NCBI GenBank assembly: GCA_963765105.1
Contig: CAVXUW010000004.1
Location: 1,116,001-1,180,000 of the forward strand
DNA: 64,000 nucleotides
Reading direction: 5' to 3'
Source: CALMEC01 sp963765105
GTDB lineage: Bacteria; Actinomycetota; Thermoleophilia; Miltoncostaeales; Miltoncostaeaceae
Shown: positions 35,025 through 42,554 of the stretch, piece by piece
Numbering within the stretch: position 1 is the first letter of the stretch
Layout of the letters: each line of letters starts with the position of its first letter
The notes under the pieces: generated by a model
Database searches by the model: none
What the model saw: the letters and a program-made list of their open reading frames with translations, nothing else
What the model was told of the DNA's origin: nothing
Program-made: the position numbers and the translations under genes

Positions 35025-35153
35025 ACTTTTCGTTTCGGCCCGTCATAGGCCGTGTGTTCGTTCCTCCCGCCCCGTGGGTCTCGTCATGGGCCAAGGGTGT
35101 CGGGAGATTCTTCAGGAGCACAGAGCGACTACGCCCCCGGCTGCCCTCGGGAG

Positions 35154-35603
35154 TCAGCGGAACGCGCCCCACACACCCGCCACGAGAAGACAGCCGAGGC
35201 CGATCCCGAGGTACTTGAGGCCACGCCATGGGTCGACAGTGGCATCCCGGATGTCGGCTGGCAATCGCTCCATGAGGCTGTCCATTCTCAGGCGTTGTTC
35301 GTCGGCCTCTCGGCGGAGAGCCGTCACCTGCGCGCCTAGCCAAACGCGTAGGGCTTCGAACTCCTTCGGCGGAGGTGATGGAGTTACCTCGACTCCCACG
35401 GAGACCTTCGAGCGCGCAGCTACCTGCGCGGCGCCCGAGATGATCCTGCTAAGCCACGGAATGGGCGTCGGCGCGGGTGTGTACCTAACGAGGTCCTGGT
35501 GCCGGTCGCGCGTGTGGGCGCGGAGCTTTCTGACGGGTGCCAGCACTTCGTTCTCGCGCCCGGAGACGATGATGATGCCCCAGCCCTCGAGCCCCGTACC
35601 CAC
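35154..35603 (-). CDS. Small membrane protein of the tRNA-Met element
   Basis: 149 residues of unknown family. The N-terminal part is basic with a short hydrophobic segment (GWGIIIVSG). A probable coiled segment (about 95-115, QVTALRREADEQRLRMDSL) leads to one C-terminal helix (about 128-148, LKYLGIGLGCLLVAGVWGAF). It thus looks like a tail-anchored or holin-size protein. It is antisense to the neighbouring integrase remnant and sits where that integrase's N-terminal domain would be expected. Real coding is plausible from the clean hydrophobic/coiled pattern but is not certain. Confidence 0.5.
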   Translation of the reverse strand: MGTGLEGWGIIIVSGRENEVLAPVRKLRAHTRDRHQDLVRYTPAPTPIPWLSRIISGAAQVAARSKVSVGVEVTPSPPPKEFEALRVWLGAQVTALRREADEQRLRMDSLMERLPADIRDATVDPWRGLKYLGIGLGCLLVAGVWGAFR

Positions 35604-35619
35604 CAGTGTAAGGACAACG

Positions 35620-36117
35620 ATTACGAGTATCTCGTTACGGATCGGAGAAGCGGTCGCCCTGCGGTGGGAGCACGTCGACCTTACCTAGCGCCGGGTCTTG
35701 GTTCGGGAGCGCCTGTACCGGGGCCGGGTTGACGCCCCGAAGTCGGCCTACGGTCGGCGGGACGTGCCGATCTCACCGGGCCTCGCGCACGCGCTCCGTG
35801 AGCACAAGATGGCGAGCCGCTGGAAAGGTGATGAGCACTTCGTGTTCACGACGTCTGAGGGCACCGCGCACCTACCGGAGAACCTCCGTCGCCGCGTCCT
35901 CGACCCCGCTCGGAAGGCGGCTGGGCTGGAGCCGTTCGGATGGCATCTCCTCCGGCACACCGCTGTCTCGCGGTGGTTCCGTGCTGGCGTTGATGCGAAA
36001 CGCGTGCAGATCCTCGCCGGCCACCACAGCCCTGCATTCACGCTCGCGACGTACACCCACCTGCTGCCCTCGGATTTGCCGGACATGGCGTTCCTCGACG
36101 CTGTGGTTCCGACCTGA
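35620..36117 (+). pseudogene. Tyrosine integrase, 5'-truncated with in-frame TAG
   Basis: Only the catalytic domain survives. In one frame it reads SLRIGEAVALRWEHVDLT (the catalytic Arg), then a TAG at 35686-35688, then RRVLVRERLYRGRVDAPKSA (the catalytic Lys hairpin), WHLLRHTAVSRWFRAGV (HxxR) and GHHSPAFTLATYTHLLPSD (His and Tyr). The reading frame is the same before and after the TAG. The core-binding domain is absent, so the protein cannot be a working integrase even with readthrough. A TTG at 35698 might give a 139-residue fragment without the catalytic Arg. The element is probably immobile. Confidence 0.83.
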
Positions 36118-36181
36118 CGAAGGCCCAGGAGACTCCTCGCTATGATCGTATTACGCGTTCGCAGTCAGGCTGAGGAGGGGT

Positions 36182-36973
36182 ATGACGTTTCCGGAGTCCG
36201 AACGGTACGTGTTCGAAGAGAACCCGCTTGAAGAGGTCATCTGTCAGCTCCGGTTTCCGGCCATTCTGCAGATCGCGACGAAAACCCCCGCCGACTTCCA
36301 AGACCGGATTCGCGACGGGTATCCCCTGTACACCCGCGAAGAGGCGCAGGTCCTCGCCGACATCGCCTCGGTCCTTGGCCCGACGCAGACCCCGCCCCTC
36401 GCAGAAGCGGTGACCCACAGGTTCAACGCGGACGACAACCGTCAGCAGCTGGCGCTCGCGGTCAATTTCCTCGCCGTCACCGACTTGGACTATGTCCATT
36501 GGACCGATTTCCGGGCACGCATCGCAGCCGCCGTCGCGGCACTTCAGGGCGCTTATAGCCCGGGGTTCTACAGCCGCATAGGGCTCCGCTATCGCGACGT
36601 GATCGATCGCCAGGAGCTGGGGCTCGCTAACGTCGACTGGTCGGAGCTTCTTATCCCTGAGTTCGCTGGGACACTCGGCACGAACGCGGCGTTACGACCG
36701 AATGTGTCTGGCTTTCGAACGGAGACGCTCATCATTGTGGAGCCGCCGGACGGTGGCAGCGTTCGAATCCAATGCGGCCTTGGACGACGAGGCGAGGGAC
36801 CCGATGGGCACGACGTCTTCATCTTCGACGCGGACTTCTTCACCGAAACGAGGAGTAACCACGATGACCTCTTGAAGACCTTGGACCAGTTCAACAGCGA
36901 GGCCGGAAATCTCTTCCGGTGGGCTATCACCGATCGGCTCCGAGACGCGCTGGGTCGAGCACCCACCGGATGA
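36182..36973 (+). CDS. TIGR04255-family protein, first gene of the element cassette
   Basis: 263 residues resembling the sporadically distributed TIGR04255 family: an N-terminal NPLEEVICQLRFPAILQIA (the P-L-x-E-x-x-C-x-x-R-F pattern of this family), a middle with TDLDYVHWTDFRARIAAAVA and YSRIGLRYRDVIDRQEL, and a C-terminal ITDRLRDALGRA tail. Function is unknown in this family. AGGAGGGGT precedes the ATG by 5-6 bases. It is 64 bp after the integrase remnant and 10 bp before the next gene, so it heads a three-gene operon carried by a mobile element, the typical place for accessory or defence genes. Confidence 0.8.
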   Translation: MTFPESERYVFEENPLEEVICQLRFPAILQIATKTPADFQDRIRDGYPLYTREEAQVLADIASVLGPTQTPPLAEAVTHRFNADDNRQQLALAVNFLAVTDLDYVHWTDFRARIAAAVAALQGAYSPGFYSRIGLRYRDVIDRQELGLANVDWSELLIPEFAGTLGTNAALRPNVSGFRTETLIIVEPPDGGSVRIQCGLGRRGEGPDGHDVFIFDADFFTETRSNHDDLLKTLDQFNSEAGNLFRWAITDRLRDALGRAPTG

Positions 36974-36983
36974 AACAACATGG

Positions 36984-37322
36984 ATGACAGACTCGGGCGT
37001 GATGACCGCCGGGGGCCTTGAGTTCGAGTACACGTTCACCACAAGCCGAGTCGCTGTCCACGCAACCATCGATAGCCCGGACATGGCGCTAGAGTTCTAC
37101 GGCTCGAGCCCAGAAAGCCGTGCACGTCTCGTTTGTCATGTCCTAGTCTCGTTGATGCCCTCAGAGGGGCTTGCTGAGACCTACGGAACACTCCGTGAAT
37201 ACGCCGAGTACTACCAGGACCGGCTTTCAGGGCACGCGCCCGCGATCGAGCCGCATGGCCCCCATCTCGTCGGGGTAGTGGGAGACGAACGGGACCGCCC
37301 GGCACTGACCTTCGAGCCGTAG
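36984..37322 (+). CDS. Small hypothetical protein, second gene of the cassette
   Basis: 112 residues with no recognised motif. It begins MTAGGLEFEYTFTTSRVAVH after a short lead (ATG 36984; an ATG at 36980 is out of frame) and has an acidic, helix-forming middle (SRARLVCHVLVSLMPSEGL and REYAEYYQDRLSG). No signal or membrane segment is seen, so it is cytoplasmic. It is ten bases after the TIGR04255 gene and 21 before the third gene, and is probably a partner of both. Confidence 0.65.
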   Translation: MTDSGVMTAGGLEFEYTFTTSRVAVHATIDSPDMALEFYGSSPESRARLVCHVLVSLMPSEGLAETYGTLREYAEYYQDRLSGHAPAIEPHGPHLVGVVGDERDRPALTFEP

Positions 37323-37343
37323 ACCGATCCGGGACCGCTCCCC

Positions 37344-37928
37344 GTGCTGCACTACGAACCCCCACCGGAGCGAGGAGCACTCCGACAAGGCGAACTCCTA
37401 GGCCCGGTTTGGCAGTACACGGTGGAAGCGCCGGCGAGCAGTCTCCCCGATGACGCCCACCCGACCATCGAACGGCTCAAGCATGGACTCGTGATCGTCC
37501 TGGCACCCGACTGTGACCTTCATTGGGACTTCGAGAAGATCCGGTCTGTCGAAGAGAGCGCCGCCGAAGGAGACCCGGCTCGCGAGCACGAGAATCGAAG
37601 CAGTCTCCCCTGGGTGCTCCTGGTAGATGTCCACGAAGAAGCGGACATCAAGACGCGTCTCCCGCCAGGCGGTGATCTGTGGCGACGGATTAAGCAGAAT
37701 CAGGACGAGCGGTACCACTGCTTCGATGGCGCCCCGATCCACGGAAGCAGCAAGACCCTGGACCCGCTCTACATCGACTTCAAGAAGGCGTTCTCAGTGC
37801 CGACGCGTTGGCTGTACGCAGGTTTGGCCGCCGACGTGACTCGCATCGCGCTTGTCCCTTCCGGCTACATCCATGACCTCGTTCAGCGGTTCTTCGCGTT
37901 CCAGAGTCGAGTAGCGCTCCCCGAATAG
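37344..37928 (+). CDS. Hypothetical protein, third gene of the cassette
   Basis: 194 residues, cytoplasmic, unrecognised. The early region ERLKHGLVIVLAPDCDLHWD has a Cys-Asp-His-Asp cluster that could bind metal or be catalytic. The middle is Asp/Lys-rich (VDVHEEADIKTRLPPG, RIKQNQDERYHCFDG), and the end IHDLVQRFFAFQSRVALPE is helical. The GTG at 37344 follows GGGA weakly. It lies 21 bp after the previous gene; together with the TIGR04255 gene they make the only intact functions of the element. Confidence 0.7.
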   Translation: MLHYEPPPERGALRQGELLGPVWQYTVEAPASSLPDDAHPTIERLKHGLVIVLAPDCDLHWDFEKIRSVEESAAEGDPAREHENRSSLPWVLLVDVHEEADIKTRLPPGGDLWRRIKQNQDERYHCFDGAPIHGSSKTLDPLYIDFKKAFSVPTRWLYAGLAADVTRIALVPSGYIHDLVQRFFAFQSRVALPE

Positions 37929-37937
37929 GCGTCCTCT

Positions 37938-37960
37938 GGGTCAACATGGGGGTCAACACA
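37938..37960. repeat. GGGTCAACA repeat pair near attR
   Basis: TGGGTCAACATG followed by GGGGTCAACACA, matching the pair at 35002-35024 at the other end of the element. It lies 106 bp before the right direct repeat. Confidence 0.6.
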
Positions 37961-38066
37961 ACCCGCCGAAACGCCCCGAAAACGGAAACGCGCCAGACGG
38001 TCCTGATCTAGCTGTTTACAGGGAAAACTTGGGGCGCAACGAAACACACCGAAACGCCTTCCGGGC

Positions 38067-38139
38067 AATCATAATCCGCGTGTCGCAGGTTCGAGTCCTG
38101 CCGCCGCTACTGGGTTCACGGGCCACGGAAGGCCAGGGG
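38067..38139 (+). repeat. attR: 73-bp direct repeat, right copy
   Basis: Exact copy of 34931-35003, carrying a 3' tRNA-Met fragment (43 nt) without a 5' half. The base composition and gene order change on its right (to the enoyl-CoA hydratase gene), which marks the outer end of the element. Confidence 0.92.
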
Positions 38140-38160
38140 TCGGCGTTCACGAGAAACTCC

Positions 38161-38946
38161 TCAGCGCCCCTGCCACACTGGGGCGCGCTTGCCGAGGAAC
38201 GCCTGCATACCTTCCTGCGCGTCGCACGTGACGGCGTTGGTGGCCATCACCTCGCTCATCTCGACGTAGGCCTCGGACTGAGGCAAATCGATTTGGCGGT
38301 AGAAAGCGTGCTTGCCGATGGCCACCGTTAGGGGGCTCGCCGCAGCCACCTGACGCGCCAACTCGCGCGCCCGGGCCGCGACATCACCCGGTGCCACAAC
38401 CTCGTTGATGAGGCCCCAGTCGGCCGCGGTTGCGGCGTCGATCGCCTCGCCGGTGAGGAGCATCTGCAGCGCACGCTTGCGGCCGATGGCGCGGCTCACC
38501 GCGACCATTGGGGTGGAACAGAACAGACCGATCTTCACGCCGGGGGTCGCGAACGTCGCGGTCTGCGCGGCCACCGCCAGGTCACACGCCGCCACAAGCT
38601 GACACCCGGCGGCAAACGCCGGGCCCTGCACCGCGGCGATCACCGGTTGGGGCAGGCGCGGAATGGCCTCCATCATCTCGGTGCACGTGGCGAAGATCTC
38701 GCGCTCGGCATCGAGCGACCGGTCGACCATCTCCTTCAGGTCATGGCCCGCCGAGAACACCGGCCCTTCGGCGCGCAGGACGATCGCCCGGACGTCCGTC
38801 GTCGTGCTGAGCTCCGCAAGGGCCGCGGTGACCTCGCGCATCGTGCCGAGCGACAACGGGTTTCGTCGTGACGGCTCGTTCAGGGTGATGAACCCCACAC
38901 CGCCTGAGACCTCCGACACCACACGACTTTCGACGGCGTTCGCCAT
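38161..38946 (-). CDS. Enoyl-CoA hydratase/isomerase family protein
   Basis: 261 residues with the crotonase fold. The oxyanion-hole residues are in VFSAGHDLKEMV and GPAFAAGCQLVAACDLAVA, and the second catalytic Glu position lies in FATPGVKIGLFCSTPM, where canonical hydratases have Glu pairs. Only one acidic residue is evident around these loops, so it may be an isomerase or other crotonase rather than a true hydratase. AAGGAG lies eight bases ahead of the ATG at 38946. It is the first gene outside the element and is divergent from the HD-GYP gene. Confidence 0.86.
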   Translation of the reverse strand: MANAVESRVVSEVSGGVGFITLNEPSRRNPLSLGTMREVTAALAELSTTTDVRAIVLRAEGPVFSAGHDLKEMVDRSLDAEREIFATCTEMMEAIPRLPQPVIAAVQGPAFAAGCQLVAACDLAVAAQTATFATPGVKIGLFCSTPMVAVSRAIGRKRALQMLLTGEAIDAATAADWGLINEVVAPGDVAARARELARQVAAASPLTVAIGKHAFYRQIDLPQSEAYVEMSEVMATNAVTCDAQEGMQAFLGKRAPVWQGR

Positions 38947-39193
38947 GGCACCCGCTCCTTTTGTCGATCTCACGCCACCACCAACAGTAGTACCCCGCTG
39001 GTCGCGTCCGTCGACGGCCCGACAATCCACATGATTCGAGAGCATTTTTGCCCTGCGCAGGCAGGATTTACCGGTTTCGCGGGTGAAGACGTCCGCGGTA
39101 GCATTGACGATTCGGCGCAGTGCGTCGAGTGACCGGTGAGGCGCACGTGCAGGACCCACACAACCAGGCTTCTTCCCGCAGGCCACGCCCCGC

Positions 39194-40609
39194 GTGAATC
39201 GGGCCGCTCGAACCGTTCTGACGGTAACTCTCACGATCTCCGCGATCGCGCTGGGCCTCGCAATCGTGCTTGCGTACGGGTCGGAGCCGCCGAACGTCGC
39301 GTTGTGGATCGGGTTGCTCCTGGCCGGAGCGGCGATGGAGCTCGCCACGATCTCCGGCGACGAGGAAGAGTCCGAGCATCCGTTCAGTCTTGCGTCGAGT
39401 TTCCATCTTCTCTCCGCGATCCTCCTTCTCCCCGGTTGGGCCGCGCTCGTCGCCTGCGGATCCACAGCGCTGGGTGAGACGCTCCGCCGACGAGGCGCCG
39501 TGCGAGTCGTCTTCAACGCTGGGGTGGCCCTCACCGCGACGCTAGCGGCAAGCGCCGCCTATCACGCGGTAATCCCGGGTATCGACCAACGCGATTTCGG
39601 GTGGAGCATGTACCCGGCCGTGTTCGCGATGCTCGCGGTCTACGTCCTCATTACGGTCACGGCCGTGGAAGCCATCATCACCGCGCTCACACGCCAACGG
39701 TGGCAACCACTGAGCTGGGCCAAGCCGCTCGAGATGTTCGGCTTTCTCATGGAAGCATGCGTCGCCGTCGTCCTCGCCGTCCTCATCGACGCGGCCCCAG
39801 AGGTACTGGCCTTCACCGTCCTGATCCTCGCGGCCGTGTTCCTGTCGATGAAGCACAACCGGTCGCTCAAACGCGAGACGCGCCACACCTTGCGTGCGTT
39901 GGCGGGTGCCGTCGACGCCCGCGACCCCTACACCGCCAAGCACTCAGAGCGCGTGGGCCTGCTGGCATCGCGCCTTGCCGAGGCCATCGGCATGCCGGCA
40001 CGACAGGTGTCGAGCGTACGGTGGGCCGGGCGCCTTCACGACCTGGGGAAGGTTGTCGTCGACAACGCCATCCTCCACAAAGAGGGGCCACTGGACGACC
40101 GCGAATGGAAGCTCATGCGAAGCCACCCGAACGTTGCCGCTGAACTGCTCGAGCCCCTCTCGCTCACACGCAACCTCAGCCCGGCCATCCGCTACCACCA
40201 TGAGCGGCCCGATGGCCGGGGCTACTACAACGTCACCGCCGCCGACCTGCCGATCGAAGCCGCGATGATCGCCCTGGCCGATGCCTACGACGCCATGACC
40301 ACCGACCGGCCCTACCGCAAGGCGCTTGCTCACGAGGAGGCATTGACGCGGATCGAAGCGGGTCTCGGCGGCCAGTTCCACACCGATCTGGGCCGAGCGT
40401 TCGTGGCCATGATGCGCGGCACGGAGGTTCCCGCGGTCGCTTTCCCGCGAACCACAAAGAACCGCATCAAGTTCCCCTCGCTTCGCACGCCCGTGGCGAA
40501 GCCCGAGGCCTTGATTGACCGTCTCGAGGAATGGCACGCGCCGGTGAACCTGCCGGATGGACTGAGCATGCCGGTGTCGCCGGAGCCGCCGCGCGCCGTG
40601 ATCCCCTGA
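39194..40609 (+). CDS. Membrane HD-GYP-domain phosphodiesterase
   Basis: 471 residues. About six to seven N-terminal transmembrane helices (residues 5-225) precede an HD-GYP domain (about 230-420): HTLRALAGAVDARDPYTAKHSERVG, the HD pair in RLHDLGKVVV, and HHERPDGRGYYNVTAADLPI. The usual GYP is GYY here. Such proteins hydrolyse cyclic di-GMP or related nucleotides, with the membrane part as sensor. The tail (420-471) is Pro-rich. The GTG at 39194 starts just before the first helix. The riboswitch begins within ten bases of its stop. Confidence 0.86.
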   Translation: MNRAARTVLTVTLTISAIALGLAIVLAYGSEPPNVALWIGLLLAGAAMELATISGDEEESEHPFSLASSFHLLSAILLLPGWAALVACGSTALGETLRRRGAVRVVFNAGVALTATLAASAAYHAVIPGIDQRDFGWSMYPAVFAMLAVYVLITVTAVEAIITALTRQRWQPLSWAKPLEMFGFLMEACVAVVLAVLIDAAPEVLAFTVLILAAVFLSMKHNRSLKRETRHTLRALAGAVDARDPYTAKHSERVGLLASRLAEAIGMPARQVSSVRWAGRLHDLGKVVVDNAILHKEGPLDDREWKLMRSHPNVAAELLEPLSLTRNLSPAIRYHHERPDGRGYYNVTAADLPIEAAMIALADAYDAMTTDRPYRKALAHEEALTRIEAGLGGQFHTDLGRAFVAMMRGTEVPAVAFPRTTKNRIKFPSLRTPVAKPEALIDRLEEWHAPVNLPDGLSMPVSPEPPRAVIP

Positions 40610-40614
40610 TACCT

Positions 40615-40800
40615 TTCCGGCGCTACGGATGGTGGTCGCCGAAAGGCGCTTGAGGGAAGCCGGTGTGAGTCCGGCGCGGTCCCGCCACTGTTACCGGGAG
40701 CGTCGACGCTGGGCGAAAAGCCAGCCACTGGGATCACGGTTCCGGGAAGGTGCGACGGCGTGATGATCGGAAGCCAGGAGACCTGCCGTCGTCCGTGCAC
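40615..40800 (+). promoter_or_regulatory. Cobalamin riboswitch
   Basis: This region carries the AdoCbl/B12-riboswitch core: GGGAAGCCGGTGTGAGTCCG near 40654, CGCGGTCCCGCCACTGT after it, and the B12 box AGCCAGGAGACCTGCC at 40772-40787 closing near the ECF operon. It lies directly upstream of the DUF4430 lipoprotein GTG at 40831, so expression of the transporter operon should fall when cobalamin is plentiful. The boundaries are approximate. Confidence 0.93.
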
Positions 40801-40830
40801 CGCAATCGAGGTCCGTGGAGCGGCCCGTTG

Positions 40831-41709
40831 GTGCAACTCAAAATCAATTGGATTCTGACCCTCGCCGCAAGCGCGCTGTTGTCGGGTGGGTGCGGTGAGC
40901 GTGTCTCCGACCAGGGCGGCGACGGAGCGCGCCAGCTCATCACCGAGGGCTTCGGCGCCACCCAGCTGCATGAGGGCCCGGCGAAAGCGGGCGCCTCGGC
41001 CATGGATGCGCTGCGTGCCGCCGCCCCGATCGAAACCGCCTTTGGCGGGGGCTTTGTCAACGGCATGTACGGCCGCACCTCCGACGGCACGCGGGATTGG
41101 CTCTACTACGTCAACGGTGTGCTCGCCACACGTGGTGCCGACCAGCAGACACTCCGCGCCGGCGACACGATGTGGTGGGACTACCGCGTCTGGGACGGGG
41201 TGGACCCCCAGGCCGTTGTGGGTCTATGGCCGGATCCCTTCGTTCACGGCTATCCCCAACCGCCCACGGAGGTGATGGCGGAGGCCCCCCTCGATCGACC
41301 CCTGCGCGCCGCCGGGGTGCGCATCTCCTCCGGCGCATCCAACTGGCGGGTGCGGGTGGGCGCCGACGCGGACCTGCGCCGCCGCGACACCACATGGGCG
41401 CAGGCGATGACCGACCCCGCAGCCGCGGGGCTGACCGTGCGCATCACCCGCGGACAGATCACCGCGCTCAACGCCGACGGCACCCGCTTCGTCGCTGTTC
41501 CCAAAGCCCGTGCCCTCGTTGCGGCCGTCCTGACGCAGGACGCGGACGACTCCGGCGGAGTCCTCATGGCCGTGGCCGGCCTTGACGCCGCCAGCGCCAC
41601 TGCTGCCGCCGAGCGCATCGCCCGCGAACCCGCGGTACTGGCGCACCGCTACGCCGTGGCGTTTGACGCGGCGGGCAACCCCCTCACCGCCGCCGGGCAG
41701 CCGTCGTGA
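40831..41709 (+). CDS. DUF4430 (transcobalamin-like) lipoprotein
   Basis: 292 residues. The N-terminal signal (ILTLAASALLSGGCGERV) has a lipobox at SGGC, so it is a surface lipoprotein. The DUF4430 domain follows (about 45-150): MDALRAAAPIETAFGGGFVN, RDWLYYVNGVLATRGAD and RAGDTMWWDYRVWDG. By family knowledge this domain is related to the cobalamin-binding domain of intrinsic factor and transcobalamin. It is the first gene after the riboswitch and overlaps ecfT (GTGA), so it probably captures B12 or a precursor for the transporter. The GTG at 40831 or the TTG at 40828 both fit the GGAG at 40817. Confidence 0.87.
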   Translation: MQLKINWILTLAASALLSGGCGERVSDQGGDGARQLITEGFGATQLHEGPAKAGASAMDALRAAAPIETAFGGGFVNGMYGRTSDGTRDWLYYVNGVLATRGADQQTLRAGDTMWWDYRVWDGVDPQAVVGLWPDPFVHGYPQPPTEVMAEAPLDRPLRAAGVRISSGASNWRVRVGADADLRRRDTTWAQAMTDPAAAGLTVRITRGQITALNADGTRFVAVPKARALVAAVLTQDADDSGGVLMAVAGLDAASATAAAERIAREPAVLAHRYAVAFDAAGNPLTAAGQPS

Positions 41710-42554
41710 CCCGTCGCGGCGTCGCCCCCGGCCCCCTGTTCACCGTCGCCGTCGGTGCGCTGATAATCGCGTTCGCCGCCGACCACCCGCTCATCATCGC
41801 CGCCGTCACCGTCGGTGCCCTCGTCATTCATTTCGCCGCCCGCTCCGGCCCCATCCCTCTCCTGGTGGGTGCCACCGTGGCACTCGGTACCGCCCTCTTG
41901 AACCCGTTCGTGCAAGCAAACGGTGACCTCATCGTGGTCGCGTTCCCCGACATCCCCATCCTCGACATGCAGGTCACGTTCGAGGAACTCGTGGCCGGCG
42001 CAGTGATCGGGGCGCGTGCGTTGACGGTGGTGCTGCTGGTCAGTGCGGCCTTGGTGGTGGTTGACCCCGACCGTCTGCTGGCGGCTGCCAGCCGCGTGGC
42101 GCCGCGCTCCGCGTTGACCGCGGCACTGGCCGCGCGAGCACTTCCCACCCTGCGGCGCGATGCGCGCGCACTTGGCGAAGCGGCCGCCCTTCGCGGCCGG
42201 CCGATCACCCACGGCACTCGCCGCCAGCGCGTCGCAACGGCCGGGCGGCTGTCGCTGCCTCTGGTGGGCAGCGCTCTGGAACGCTCACTTGACGTCGCCG
42301 AAGCCATGGCCGCCCGCGGTTACGGTGGCGGCCCGGCAACACGAGTGACCGAAGCGCCGCACACGCGTCGAGAATGGACGCTGCTGAGCCTCGGCCTGCC
42401 GCTCGTCGCACTCGGCGTCACGGTGATCGCCACCCGCCACGGGTCGTTTCGCTTCTACCCCACCACCGGGCCACTGTGGAACGTCGGTGCCGCGCTCACC
42501 GCCGCCGCGATTCTGACGGCGCTCGCCGCGGTTGCACATCTGGTGCGCCGATGA
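41706..42554 (+). CDS. ecfT: ECF transporter transmembrane component EcfT
   Basis: 282 residues with about six to seven helices. The coupling-helix motifs that contact the ATPases are present: ARALPTLRRDARALGEAAALRGR and AMAARGYGG (the A-R-G signatures of EcfT). It forms the energising module with the fused ATPase and couples to the S component. It overlaps the genes on both sides (GTGA, ATGA) and sits under the cobalamin riboswitch. Confidence 0.9.
   Translation: MTRRGVAPGPLFTVAVGALIIAFAADHPLIIAAVTVGALVIHFAARSGPIPLLVGATVALGTALLNPFVQANGDLIVVAFPDIPILDMQVTFEELVAGAVIGARALTVVLLVSAALVVVDPDRLLAAASRVAPRSALTAALAARALPTLRRDARALGEAAALRGRPITHGTRRQRVATAGRLSLPLVGSALERSLDVAEAMAARGYGGGPATRVTEAPHTRREWTLLSLGLPLVALGVTVIATRHGSFRFYPTTGPLWNVGAALTAAAILTALAAVAHLVRR

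Larger units (their letters stand above)
34931..38139 (+). mobile_element. Small integrated element in tRNA-Met (about 3.1 kb)
   Basis: A 73-bp perfect direct repeat (34931-35003 and 38067-38139) brackets 3.1 kb that interrupts the actinobacterial tRNA-Met locus. The left copy completes the tRNA gene, and the right copy has only a tRNA 3' end with no 5' half. Inside are an antisense small membrane protein, a 5'-truncated integrase with a TAG stop, and three collinear unknown genes (36.2-37.9 kb). GGGTCAACA repeats sit at both inner ends. There is no replication, capsid or conjugation gene. I read it as a remnant integrative island that keeps its cargo. Confidence 0.83.

Noticed and set aside
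34931..38139. CRISPR array or prophage in the tRNA element
   Set aside because: There is no regularly spaced repeat, no cas gene, and no capsid, terminase or replication gene. Only a tRNA-targeted direct repeat and an integrase remnant are seen.
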